Source: an uncultured Clostridia bacterium (GTDB lineage: Bacteria > Bacillota > Clostridia > TANB77 > CAG-508). From it: a stretch of 10,393 nucleotides of DNA. The DNA lies in NCBI GenBank assembly GCA_944393345.1, contig CALXZW010000042.1, forward strand, positions 1 through 10,393. Reading direction: 5' to 3'. The position numbers were made by a program, and so were the translations under genes. This document shows, piece after piece, positions 1-6,544 of this stretch. The notes beneath the pieces are model-generated. The model was given only the letters and a program-made list of their open reading frames with translations, made no database searches and was not told the DNA's origin. The number at the start of each line of letters is the position of its first letter. The stretch's first letter is position 1.

Positions 1-32
1 TAGTATTCCCTGAATTATTATTTAAAAAAACT

Positions 33-551
33 TTAACTCGTCTTATACGATTTTATAATATTTTTTATCCATTGCCTAGCATTTTTTAAATCTTTATCAT
101 TAGGATGTGATAATGCTTCATCAAAATTCTTTATACTCACTTTTAAATTTGTATCTTTTGGATTTTTAGTAATCATTTGTATATATCTTTCTTTTACTTG
201 AATTGGCATTTTCCCCTGACAATAAAAATATCCTAAAATTCGATTTGAAGGATCAATATATGCTTTTACTCTTTCAAACAAAATCTTATAATACTCTGTA
301 TTTTTTCCATAACCTGCTGTACCAAAAAATGCTATTTTTTTATTTCTTAATTTTTTTATAAATTCTATTATATCTGTTGTCGCATTTCCTTTATCTGTCC
401 AAGAACCAATTATATATATATCAGTATCAGGAATTTTTTCATTTACTTTTCCAAAATATATTATATCTTCACTATCTAATTCTTTTTTTATTATTTCTGC
501 TATTTTTTTTGTATTTCCAGTATTACTTGAATAAATTATTGAAATTTTCAT
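33..551 (-). CDS. Small flavodoxin-family protein, BilS-like
   Basis: A 172-residue single-domain flavodoxin-fold protein, predicted cytoplasmic with no signal peptide or membrane segment. It begins with a beta strand (KISIIYSS) followed by an FMN phosphate-binding loop, SSNTGNT, at residues 8-14. Further landmarks are IIGSWTDKG (47-55, with W51 a candidate flavin-stacking residue), FFGTAGYG (75-82), CQGKMP (111-116) and a C-terminal NFDEALSHP stretch (142-150). From memory these match the Flavodoxin_3 / BilS group, in which BilS accompanies the bilirubin reductase BilR and probably supplies electrons. No bilR is visible upstream, and the downstream side lies outside the window, so the partner is unknown and I give no symbol. 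ATG at 551 follows AGGAGGT (556-562) at good spacing. The gene is divergent from the 97-residue gene and has its own promoter. The flavodoxin fold is firm; the BilS assignment is tentative. Confidence 0.85.
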   Translation of the reverse strand: MKISIIYSSNTGNTKKIAEIIKKELDSEDIIYFGKVNEKIPDTDIYIIGSWTDKGNATTDIIEFIKKLRNKKIAFFGTAGYGKNTEYYKILFERVKAYIDPSNRILGYFYCQGKMPIQVKERYIQMITKNPKDTNLKVSIKNFDEALSHPNDKDLKNARQWIKNIIKSYKTS

Positions 552-571
552 GATTACCTCCTATTTTAATA

Positions 572-600
572 ATTTTATATCATTTTTATCTATATATCAA
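572..600 (-). promoter_or_regulatory. Promoter of the flavodoxin gene
   Basis: On the minus strand, TTGATA (595-600) and TAAAAT (572-577) are separated by exactly 17 nt, a good sigma-A-type promoter. Transcription would start near 565, leaving a very short leader that begins almost at the AGGAGGT ribosome binding site (556-562). In such AT-rich DNA some promoter-like matches arise by chance, but both hexamers and the spacing fit. Confidence 0.55.
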
Positions 601-630
601 TTGTTTTTTAAATTTTTACTCTATTTTTTA

Positions 631-659
631 TTGATTTTTTATGTAAATAGTATTATACT
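631..659 (+). promoter_or_regulatory. Promoter of the 97-residue unknown gene
   Basis: TTGATT (631-636) and TATACT (654-659) are separated by 17 nt, a near-consensus sigma-A promoter on the plus strand. Transcription would start near 666, giving a leader of about 75 nt. The -10 box lies inside a perfect 8+1+8 inverted repeat (646-662), so a repressor bound there would block the promoter. Confidence 0.6.
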
Positions 660-662
660 ATT
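646..662. repeat. Perfect inverted repeat over the -10 box, candidate operator
   Basis: AATAGTAT-T-ATACTATT is an 8-bp inverted repeat with a single central base, covering the TATACT -10 box of the plus-strand promoter. On the minus strand its centre reads TATAAT, but I see no good -35 box for it. The loop is too short for a stable hairpin at full stem length, so a protein-binding site is more likely than an RNA structure. A close relative, ATAGT-TTAT-ACTAT, lies at 9848-9861 between rpsB and tsf. Confidence 0.4.
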
Positions 663-686
663 CTTATAAACTTTTATGCCTTTGCT

Positions 687-715
687 ATTAAGAGATTTAA
701 TCCATTTCTCTTAAT
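687..715 (+). promoter_or_regulatory. Leader hairpin upstream of the 97-residue gene
   Basis: ATTAAGAGA (687-695) pairs perfectly with TCTCTTAAT (707-715): nine base pairs closing an 11-nt loop. It lies in the predicted mRNA leader and ends 12 nt before the AAAGGAGG ribosome binding site (727-734). No U-run follows, so it is not an intrinsic terminator. It may stabilise the mRNA or be part of a protein or RNA switch; it does not itself occlude the ribosome binding site. Confidence 0.45.
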
Positions 716-740
716 TATAAACATCTAAAGGAGGATTATT

Positions 741-1034
741 ATGTCTTGGCAAATTTCGGAATATTCACTCACTTTGGAATTTTTCTCGAGACAAATTCCA
801 AAGTTGGTAAATCCAAAGTTCGAAACAGCCATTAAGTATTTTCAGAAAGAAAACGGCTGTAATGAAATCTGCAAAGTTTTGCAACTTGCTGCTAAACACG
901 GCACTTTGAAAAGCATTGCTTATTCAAAGAACAAACTGAATATTTCCTTAGGTTTTTCAAGTCATTATGCACTAAACGTTTTTACAAAGGCCCTTGATGA
1001 TTTGGAGGCATCTATTGCCACAAAAAAAGAGTGA
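741..1034 (+). CDS. Hypothetical protein, 97 residues, atypical composition
   Basis: I do not recognise this family. That it is a real gene is well supported: a promoter (631-659), a full AAAGGAGG ribosome binding site (727-734) six bases before ATG 741, and a terminator whose stem contains the stop codon. The protein is mixed-charge, slightly basic and probably helical, with no signal peptide or membrane segment. It has a single Trp (W3) and a CxxxC pair (C40, C44), with several evenly spaced hydrophobic and aromatic residues. By hand count its GC is about 35%, against roughly 22-32% in lines I sampled from the glgP region. It uses AAG, TTG, TTC, CTG and GGC codons much more freely than its AAA/TTA-rich neighbours. 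That suggests recent acquisition or selection for high expression. It is the only clear plus-strand gene in the window. Function unknown. Confidence 0.85.
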   Translation: MSWQISEYSLTLEFFSRQIPKLVNPKFETAIKYFQKENGCNEICKVLQLAAKHGTLKSIAYSKNKLNISLGFSSHYALNVFTKALDDLEASIATKKE

Positions 1035-1048
1035 GAAATCACTCTTTT
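1025..1048. terminator. Bidirectional terminator between the 97-residue gene and glgP
   Basis: AAAAGAGTGA (1025-1034) pairs perfectly with TCACTCTTTT (1039-1048) around a GAAA tetraloop. On the minus strand the stem runs into a seven-T tract (1028-1022), a classical terminator for glgP, whose stop is 13 nt upstream. On the plus strand it is followed by ACTTTT, a weaker tail. The TGA stop of the plus-strand gene (1032-1034) lies inside the stem, so translation to the stop and terminator folding overlap. Confidence 0.85.
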
Positions 1049-1060
1049 ACTTTTATATGT

Positions 1061-3628
1061 TTATTTTGTGACCCATTTAATTAAATTCAAATTTGCAGAT
1101 TCTAATAACATCTTATGTTTAGGCATTATTCTAAAAGTATAACCATAATTTCCACCAGTTGTCAAATTTATTTTAGTTGTAAAATAATATTTTTTATTTT
1201 CTTCATCTTGTTCTTCTAATTCCATTGGAATTATATTTACATCTTCTACGACCCCATTTTCAAGTATTCTTCCATAATATGCTTCTACAATAACATTTTC
1301 TACATCTATATTAGGAAGTTCTACTTCACACCCTACTTCTATATTGTTTCCTGCATCTATTGTTATATTATCTAAGTTATTAACCTGAGTTATTTTTACA
1401 TCTTTCCAATTCATATATAACTCTTTTTTCCAAGAATTATATTCAGCAACATTATCTATGTCTTCATAGTATTTTTTTGTTAAATTACATAAAGGCATAT
1501 ATAATTGGTTTGTATAATCAACTAACATTCTTGCTGTACTATACTTTCCTCCAGTAGTTATTATAGAATTTTTCATTATTTCTAACCATTTTTTTGATAT
1601 TCCATTTTTATCTTTTTCATAATATATAGGTATTATTTTTTCTTCCAAAGTTCTATACATACTTTGACTATCTGCCATATCTTGTGCTTCATATGAATCA
1701 TATTCAGCATTTGTTCCTATTGTCCATCCATTTGTTTGTGTATAGCCTTCAGCCCACCATCCATCTAATACGCTGAAATTTATAACTCCATTTACAGATG
1801 CCTTTTGTCCGCTTGTTCCTGATGCTTCCATTGGTCTTCTTGGATTATTTAACCATACATCTACACCACTTATTAGATATCTTGACATTGCTATGTTATA
1901 GTTTTCTAATAAAAAGATTTTACCTTTAAATTGAGGCATCATTGAAACTTCGTGAATATATTTTATTAAATCTTGACCCTCTTTATCTGCTGGATGTGCT
2001 TTTCCTGCAAATATTATTTGAACTGGTCTATTTTGATTATTTAATATTTGTGTGATCCTTTCTAAATCTTTAAATATTAATGTTGCTCTTTTATATGTTG
2101 CAAATCTTCTCGCAAATCCTATTGTAAGAGCATCTGGATTTAATTTTGATACTATTTCATTTATTTCTTCATAATTATAACCCGCTCTTCTTAATCTTTC
2201 TGTTGTACTATCTTTAACAAATTTTATTAATTTAATTTTTCTATCTTTATGTACTTCCCAAAGTTTTTCATCTGGAATATTCTTTATTTTCTCCCATATA
2301 TAATCTTGATGAATATTATCTTGCCAATATGGTATTAAATATTTATTATATAACTCTTTTAATCTTGGTGCTAACCATGAACATGTGTGTATTCCGTTTG
2401 TTACATAAGTTATAGGAGATTCATTTGCCGCTATATTAGGCCATACTTCATTAAATAATTCTCTTGATACTGCTCCATGTAATTTACTTACACCATTTTT
2501 CTTTCCTGCAATTTTTAAAGCTAATATTCCCATATTGAATCCATCATCTAAATCTATTCCTGGCTTCATACCCAATTTTAAAAATTCTTCTCTTGTTAAT
2601 CCTAATCTTGGCCAAAAATCTTTGAAATATTTTTCTACCAATGATATTGGAAATATGTCATTTCCAGCAGGTACTGGTGTATGAGTTGTAAATACTGTTT
2701 TTGAACTTGCAATATCTCTAGCCACATCAAAAGATACTTGTTTTTCCTTTATTATATTTTTAATTATTTCTAAATTTAAAAATGCAGAATGTCCTTCATT
2801 CATATGATATATAGTAGGATTTAATTTTAAATATTTAGTCAATAAACTTACTCCTGCCATTCCTAAGACTATTTCTTGTCTTATTCTCATTTCTTGATCC
2901 CCACCATATAATCTTAATGTCACATCTCTATCTTCTTCGTTATTTTTTTCTATATCTGAATCTAATAAATATAGTGTTACTCTTCCTACTTTTATTTCCC
3001 ATACTTTTAAATATAATCTTCTTTTAGGAAATTTTACATATATTATTAATTCGTCTCCATTTTCATCTTTAACTGGATTTATTGGTAAATCATATAAATC
3101 AATGCCATTATATTCTGTTTCTTGTTGTCCGTATCCATTTATTCTTTGTTTAAAATATCCTTGTTTATATAATAATCCTACCGCCACTAATGGTATTCCT
3201 AAATCGCTGGCAGATTTTAAATGGTCTCCTGATAAAATTCCTAATCCTCCAGAATAAATTGGTATTGTTTCATCTAGCCCATATTCTGCAGAAAAGTATG
3301 CTATTAAATCTTTTTTATTATCTGGATACTTATTTGAAAACCATGTATTTTTACTATTCATATAACTATTGAAGTTATCTACAACTTTATCGTATTCTTT
3401 TAAAAAGTTAATATCTTTTGCTGATTTTTCAAGCCTTTCTTGTGATACATTTTTCAAAAATTTAACTGGATTTTTAGATGATTGTTCCCATAAATCTCTA
3501 TCTATTGATTGGAACAATCTAAGATATTCTGTATTCCAAGACCACCATAAATTATTTGCAATTTCTGATAATTTTTCAATTCTTTTTGGTAATTGTGGAT
3601 TTACCGTTATTCTATTAAATATATACAT
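1061..3628 (-). CDS. glgP: Alpha-glucan (glycogen/maltodextrin) phosphorylase, GT35
   Basis: Uses phosphate and a PLP cofactor to release glucose 1-phosphate from the ends of alpha-1,4-glucans such as glycogen or maltodextrin, in the cytoplasm. The 855-residue protein has an N-terminal DUF3417-type domain (about 14-95, LPKRIEKLSEIANNLWWSW). The catalytic core shows AYFSAEYGLDE (110-120), YSGGLGILSGDH (125-136), HMNEGHS (275-281), THTPVPAGND (315-324), a substrate/phosphate-site segment ARRFATYKR (506-514), and EASGTSGQK (601-609) with K609 the likely PLP lysine. A beta-rich C-terminal domain covers about 755-855. This layout fits the longer bacterial alpha-glucan phosphorylase subfamily rather than the E. 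coli MalP type. An in-frame ATG at 3691 lacks a ribosome binding site and lies upstream of the predicted transcription start, so I chose ATG 3628, which has GGAGG at 3636-3640. The gene follows rseP after 90 nt but has its own promoter. Confidence 0.95.
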   Translation of the reverse strand: MYIFNRITVNPQLPKRIEKLSEIANNLWWSWNTEYLRLFQSIDRDLWEQSSKNPVKFLKNVSQERLEKSAKDINFLKEYDKVVDNFNSYMNSKNTWFSNKYPDNKKDLIAYFSAEYGLDETIPIYSGGLGILSGDHLKSASDLGIPLVAVGLLYKQGYFKQRINGYGQQETEYNGIDLYDLPINPVKDENGDELIIYVKFPKRRLYLKVWEIKVGRVTLYLLDSDIEKNNEEDRDVTLRLYGGDQEMRIRQEIVLGMAGVSLLTKYLKLNPTIYHMNEGHSAFLNLEIIKNIIKEKQVSFDVARDIASSKTVFTTHTPVPAGNDIFPISLVEKYFKDFWPRLGLTREEFLKLGMKPGIDLDDGFNMGILALKIAGKKNGVSKLHGAVSRELFNEVWPNIAANESPITYVTNGIHTCSWLAPRLKELYNKYLIPYWQDNIHQDYIWEKIKNIPDEKLWEVHKDRKIKLIKFVKDSTTERLRRAGYNYEEINEIVSKLNPDALTIGFARRFATYKRATLIFKDLERITQILNNQNRPVQIIFAGKAHPADKEGQDLIKYIHEVSMMPQFKGKIFLLENYNIAMSRYLISGVDVWLNNPRRPMEASGTSGQKASVNGVINFSVLDGWWAEGYTQTNGWTIGTNAEYDSYEAQDMADSQSMYRTLEEKIIPIYYEKDKNGISKKWLEIMKNSIITTGGKYSTARMLVDYTNQLYMPLCNLTKKYYEDIDNVAEYNSWKKELYMNWKDVKITQVNNLDNITIDAGNNIEVGCEVELPNIDVENVIVEAYYGRILENGVVEDVNIIPMELEEQDEENKKYYFTTKINLTTGGNYGYTFRIMPKHKMLLESANLNLIKWVTK

Positions 3629-3635
3629 CTTTATT

Positions 3636-3640
3636 CCTCC
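3636..3640 (-). promoter_or_regulatory. Ribosome binding site that fixes the glgP start
   Basis: On the minus strand GGAGG (3640-3636) lies seven bases before ATG 3628. The other in-frame ATG, at 3691, has no purine-rich site before it. This places the start 21 codons inside the longest open frame. Confidence 0.85.
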
Positions 3641-3682
3641 TTCGTATCTTAAAGCTTTTTCATTTTGTAAAAATTCAAATAT

Positions 3683-3711
3683 ATTATCCATTAAATTTTA
3701 CTATTTGTCAA
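3683..3711 (-). promoter_or_regulatory. glgP promoter
   Basis: On the minus strand a perfect TTGACA -35 box (3706-3711) is followed by a 17-nt spacer and GATAAT (3683-3688), five of six matches to the -10 consensus. It is the best promoter in the window. Transcription would start near 3676, downstream of the alternative ATG at 3691, which supports the start at 3628. A short inverted repeat, TATTTG-N-CAAATA (3702-3714), overlaps the -35 box and could be an operator. No terminator separates rseP from glgP, so read-through from the upstream unit is also possible. Confidence 0.7.
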
Positions 3712-3718
3712 ATATTTT

Positions 3719-4969
3719 TTAAAATATTCTCAATATATCATTATATGTTACTATGAGTGCTATTCCTATTAATATTGAAAAACCTATTAGCTGAATATTT
3801 ATTTCTGTTTTTTCATTTAATGGTTTTCTTCTTATCGCTTCAATTATTAAAATTAATATCTTTCCACCATCAAGAGCTGGTATTGGTAATAAATTTGTTA
3901 TCCCCAATGATAAAGATATTAGTGCCAATAAATAGACAAATTCTTTTACACCTTCTGTTTTAGCAACTGTTTCTGAAATTCCTACTGGTCCCATCATTTG
4001 ATCTATTCCGACTTTTCCAGTAAATAATTGTCTTACATTATCTAATATTGAAATCATAAATTCATTAGTTTCATTTACACCATTTATTAACCTATTTATT
4101 AAATTATCTGGTGCAATTTTAAATAGTGCACCTAAATAATATGTAGGTATATAATCTGGTGTTAACTCTATATTTACTTCTTCATTATTTCGTTCAACTG
4201 TTATTAGCATTGTATTTAAACCTTTTTGATTTATTATTTCTAATACTTTTTGCGTATCTTCATTGATTTCTTCATTATTAATTTTTATAATCTTATCATT
4301 TGTTTTTAATCCTTGCTTTTCTGCTGGACTTTCTTTTTCTATAGCTACAATTTTACACTCTTCATCTAAATATATCCCTGTATATTTATTATTCACTGCA
4401 GTTGGTAATATATTATATTCTAAAATTTCTTCTTCTCGCTTAACTTTTATATTTATCTCTTTTCCATCTTGATAACCTAATACATTTTTTATATCTTTTT
4501 GATTGTTAGTTTGTTTTCCATCAATTTCAATTATTTTGTCTCCATTTTTTAATCCTATTTCTTGTGCTACAAAATTTTCTAATACTGAATCCACTTCATT
4601 CGAAACAAATGGACCTTGTGATACCATTAATATAAAGTATATTATTAAACCAAACAATATATTTACAGTAGCACCTGCTATACATACTGCTATTCTTTTT
4701 GGTATACTTGCTTTTGAAAAAGATCTGCTATCTTCAGATCTTTCTTCTTCTCCCTCCATGCTTACAAAACCACCTAGTGGTAATAATCTTAAGGAATATT
4801 TAGTTTCTTTTCCTTGTTTTTTCCAAATTAATGGTCCAAATCCTATTGCAAATTCATTTACTTTTATATTACACAATTTTGCAACTATGAAATGACCTAA
4901 TTCGTGAATAAATATTAAAAAGCCAAGTAAAATTATTATTTTTACAGCTGATATTATAATTGTTATCAA
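3719..4969 (-). CDS. rseP: RIP metalloprotease RseP (site-2 protease), two PDZ domains
   Basis: A membrane-embedded zinc protease that cuts transmembrane segments of substrates such as anti-sigma factors or signal peptides (RasP in Bacillus). The 416-residue protein has its zinc motif H22-E23-L-G-H26 within the first membrane helix (about 4-20 plus following residues). A second hydrophobic segment lies at about 97-117. Two PDZ-like domains follow, at about 125-190 and 200-275, each with a recognisable GLKxxDKIIxIxxxxI-type core. The third zinc ligand motif LPIPALDGG (361-369, D367) comes next, then a last helix at about 391-408. Translation starts at TTG 4969, six bases after GGAGG (4976-4980); no better start is near. 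It lies 15 nt after cdsA, in the conserved position but without the dxr gene that often separates them. Catalytic residues are complete. Confidence 0.95.
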   Translation of the reverse strand: MITIIISAVKIIILLGFLIFIHELGHFIVAKLCNIKVNEFAIGFGPLIWKKQGKETKYSLRLLPLGGFVSMEGEEERSEDSRSFSKASIPKRIAVCIAGATVNILFGLIIYFILMVSQGPFVSNEVDSVLENFVAQEIGLKNGDKIIEIDGKQTNNQKDIKNVLGYQDGKEINIKVKREEEILEYNILPTAVNNKYTGIYLDEECKIVAIEKESPAEKQGLKTNDKIIKINNEEINEDTQKVLEIINQKGLNTMLITVERNNEEVNIELTPDYIPTYYLGALFKIAPDNLINRLINGVNETNEFMISILDNVRQLFTGKVGIDQMMGPVGISETVAKTEGVKEFVYLLALISLSLGITNLLPIPALDGGKILILIIEAIRRKPLNEKTEINIQLIGFSILIGIALIVTYNDILRIF

Positions 4970-4984
4970 ATTTTTCCTCCTATA

Positions 4985-5788
4985 TTATAGTAATGTAAAT
5001 AAAACATATGCAAATGGTGCTAAAAATATTAAACTATCTATTCTATCTAACATACCACCATGACCTGGTATTAAATTACTAAAATCTTTTATATCTACAT
5101 ATCTTTTTATACTAGAAGCAGCAAAATCTCCTATTTGGCCTACTAAACTCAAAATCACTCCTGATATTAATATGTATATATATGAATAATTCATTTCCCA
5201 ATATGTATTAGCAAAATATGTATAAGCAAGCATTAATACTACTGCTCCTATAGTTCCACCTATACAACCTTCTATTGATTTTTTAGGACTTACTTTACTG
5301 AATTTATGTTTTCCGAAATTACATCCTACAAAATATGCAAATATATCAGTTCCCCAAGCAGCAAATATTGCATACCAAATTAATATTTTTCCATCTTGCA
5401 TACCATCTATTATCGCTAAAAACATCATGAAGAATACTACATAAAATATTCCTAAAAAAGTATATGCTATATCTTTAAAAGATGTCTTCATCTCAGTTGC
5501 AATGACTTGAGCAAATAATATTATTAAAATTGTTGGAATTGCTACAGTAATTATTAAATTTAGGTTCTCTTGAGGTATAATGTGTACTGTTGCTATACTT
5601 AAACAACTTAAATATCCTATCCATCTAACTGGCTTACACACTTTAGATATAGCATTTAAATATTCATCCATTGCTAGTAATGCTATTATAGATAGTGCTA
5701 TATCTACTATATATTTATTTCCTATCAATAGTACAAGCAATACTAATGGAAAACCTAGTAAGCCAGAAGTTAATCTTTTTATATTCAT
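4985..5788 (-). CDS. cdsA: Phosphatidate cytidylyltransferase (CDP-diacylglycerol synthase)
   Basis: An integral membrane enzyme that joins CTP and phosphatidate to give CDP-diacylglycerol, the branch point for phosphatidylglycerol and related phospholipids. The 267-residue length is normal. Seven or eight hydrophobic segments run from residue 9 to the C-terminus. The family signature is complete at residues 225-249: S225, K228-R229, K234-D235, P241-G-H-G-G and the closing D248-R249. An additional conserved polar stretch, WGTDIFAYFVG, lies at 145-155, and SPKKSIEG at 167-174 is typical of the family. ATG 5788 follows AAAGGA at seven bases. It lies 32 nt after uppS and 15 nt before rseP, consistent with one transcript. 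Confidence 0.96.
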   Translation of the reverse strand: MNIKRLTSGLLGFPLVLLVLLIGNKYIVDIALSIIALLAMDEYLNAISKVCKPVRWIGYLSCLSIATVHIIPQENLNLIITVAIPTILIILFAQVIATEMKTSFKDIAYTFLGIFYVVFFMMFLAIIDGMQDGKILIWYAIFAAWGTDIFAYFVGCNFGKHKFSKVSPKKSIEGCIGGTIGAVVLMLAYTYFANTYWEMNYSYIYILISGVILSLVGQIGDFAASSIKRYVDIKDFSNLIPGHGGMLDRIDSLIFLAPFAYVLFTLL

Positions 5789-5820
5789 ATCATATTCCTT
5801 TCATATAAATTTTCTTTATC

Positions 5821-6534
5821 CTAATTTGCTCCAAATTTTCTTATTCGTTTTTGGTATTCTATAATTGCTTTATCCAAATCTTCTTCTTCAAAATCTGGCC
5901 AATTTTTATCTATAAATAAAAACTCTGAATATACTAATTGCCAAGGTAAAAAATTACTTAATCTTAGTTCTCCACTGGTTCTTATTAATAAATCTGGATC
6001 TGGTTGATTTTTAGTATATAAATTATCTGAAACAATTTCTTCAGAAATGTCTTTTATATCTAATTTATTTTCTTTTACCTGTAAAGCTATATTTTTTATT
6101 GCTCTTATTAATTCATTTCTTCCACCATAATTTAAAGCAATATTAAAAGTTATTCCTGTATTATCCTTCGTTCTTTCCATACATTTTTTTATACTTTTTT
6201 GCATTCCTTCCGATAGTTGAGTAATATCACCTAATATTTTTACCTTTATATTTTCTGTATCTGCTCTTTTAGCATATTCATCTAAATAATTTTGTAGCAA
6301 CATCATTAATGCTTTTACTTCTTCTTCTGCTCTTTTCCAATTTTCAGTTGAAAAAGCATATACTGTTATGTGCTTAAGACCTATTTTATTTGCATATCTT
6401 ACAATTCTTTCTAAAGTTTTTGCTCCTTCTTTATGTCCAAAACTTGCTGGTTTTCCTTGTGCTCTTGCCCATCTTCTATTTCCATCCATTATAATTGCTA
6501 TATGCTTAGGCATATATTCTTTATTGAATTCCAT
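5821..6534 (-). CDS. uppS: Isoprenyl transferase (undecaprenyl diphosphate synthase)
   Basis: A cis-prenyltransferase that extends farnesyl diphosphate with isopentenyl diphosphate to make C55 undecaprenyl diphosphate, the lipid carrier for peptidoglycan and other cell-surface polymers. The 237-residue protein is of normal length. It carries HIAIIMDGNRRWA (11-23) with the catalytic D17, FGHKEGA (32-38), FSTENW (61-66), NYGGRNEL (135-142) and the substrate-binding RTSGELRLSNFLPWQ (185-199), followed by Y202-S-E204 near the Mg-binding site. The ATG at 6534 follows AAGGAGA. Its substrate supplier, the prenyl synthase, lies immediately upstream with a 10-nt gap, which places two consecutive steps of carrier-lipid synthesis side by side. 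Confidence 0.97.
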   Translation of the reverse strand: MEFNKEYMPKHIAIIMDGNRRWARAQGKPASFGHKEGAKTLERIVRYANKIGLKHITVYAFSTENWKRAEEEVKALMMLLQNYLDEYAKRADTENIKVKILGDITQLSEGMQKSIKKCMERTKDNTGITFNIALNYGGRNELIRAIKNIALQVKENKLDIKDISEEIVSDNLYTKNQPDPDLLIRTSGELRLSNFLPWQLVYSEFLFIDKNWPDFEEEDLDKAIIEYQKRIRKFGAN

Positions 6535-6544
6535 ATAGTTCTCC

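Noticed and set aside
25..56. Possible terminator after the flavodoxin gene
   Set aside because: A seven-T tract follows the stop on the minus strand, but the only stem before it is four base pairs (TCGT/ACGA) inside the coding end. No convincing hairpin.
3629..3691. Longer glgP start at ATG 3691
   Set aside because: There is no ribosome binding site before it, it lies upstream of the predicted transcription start, and the extra 21 residues do not resemble the family's N-terminus.
3369..3722. Plus-strand open frame of 117 codons over the glgP start
   Set aside because: It is antisense to the conserved N-terminal domain and promoter of glgP and has no supporting ribosome binding site.
4503..4895. 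Plus-strand open frame of 130 codons opposite rseP
   Set aside because: It lies wholly antisense to a clear RseP coding sequence, has no ribosome binding site, and its composition is the mirror of the real gene.
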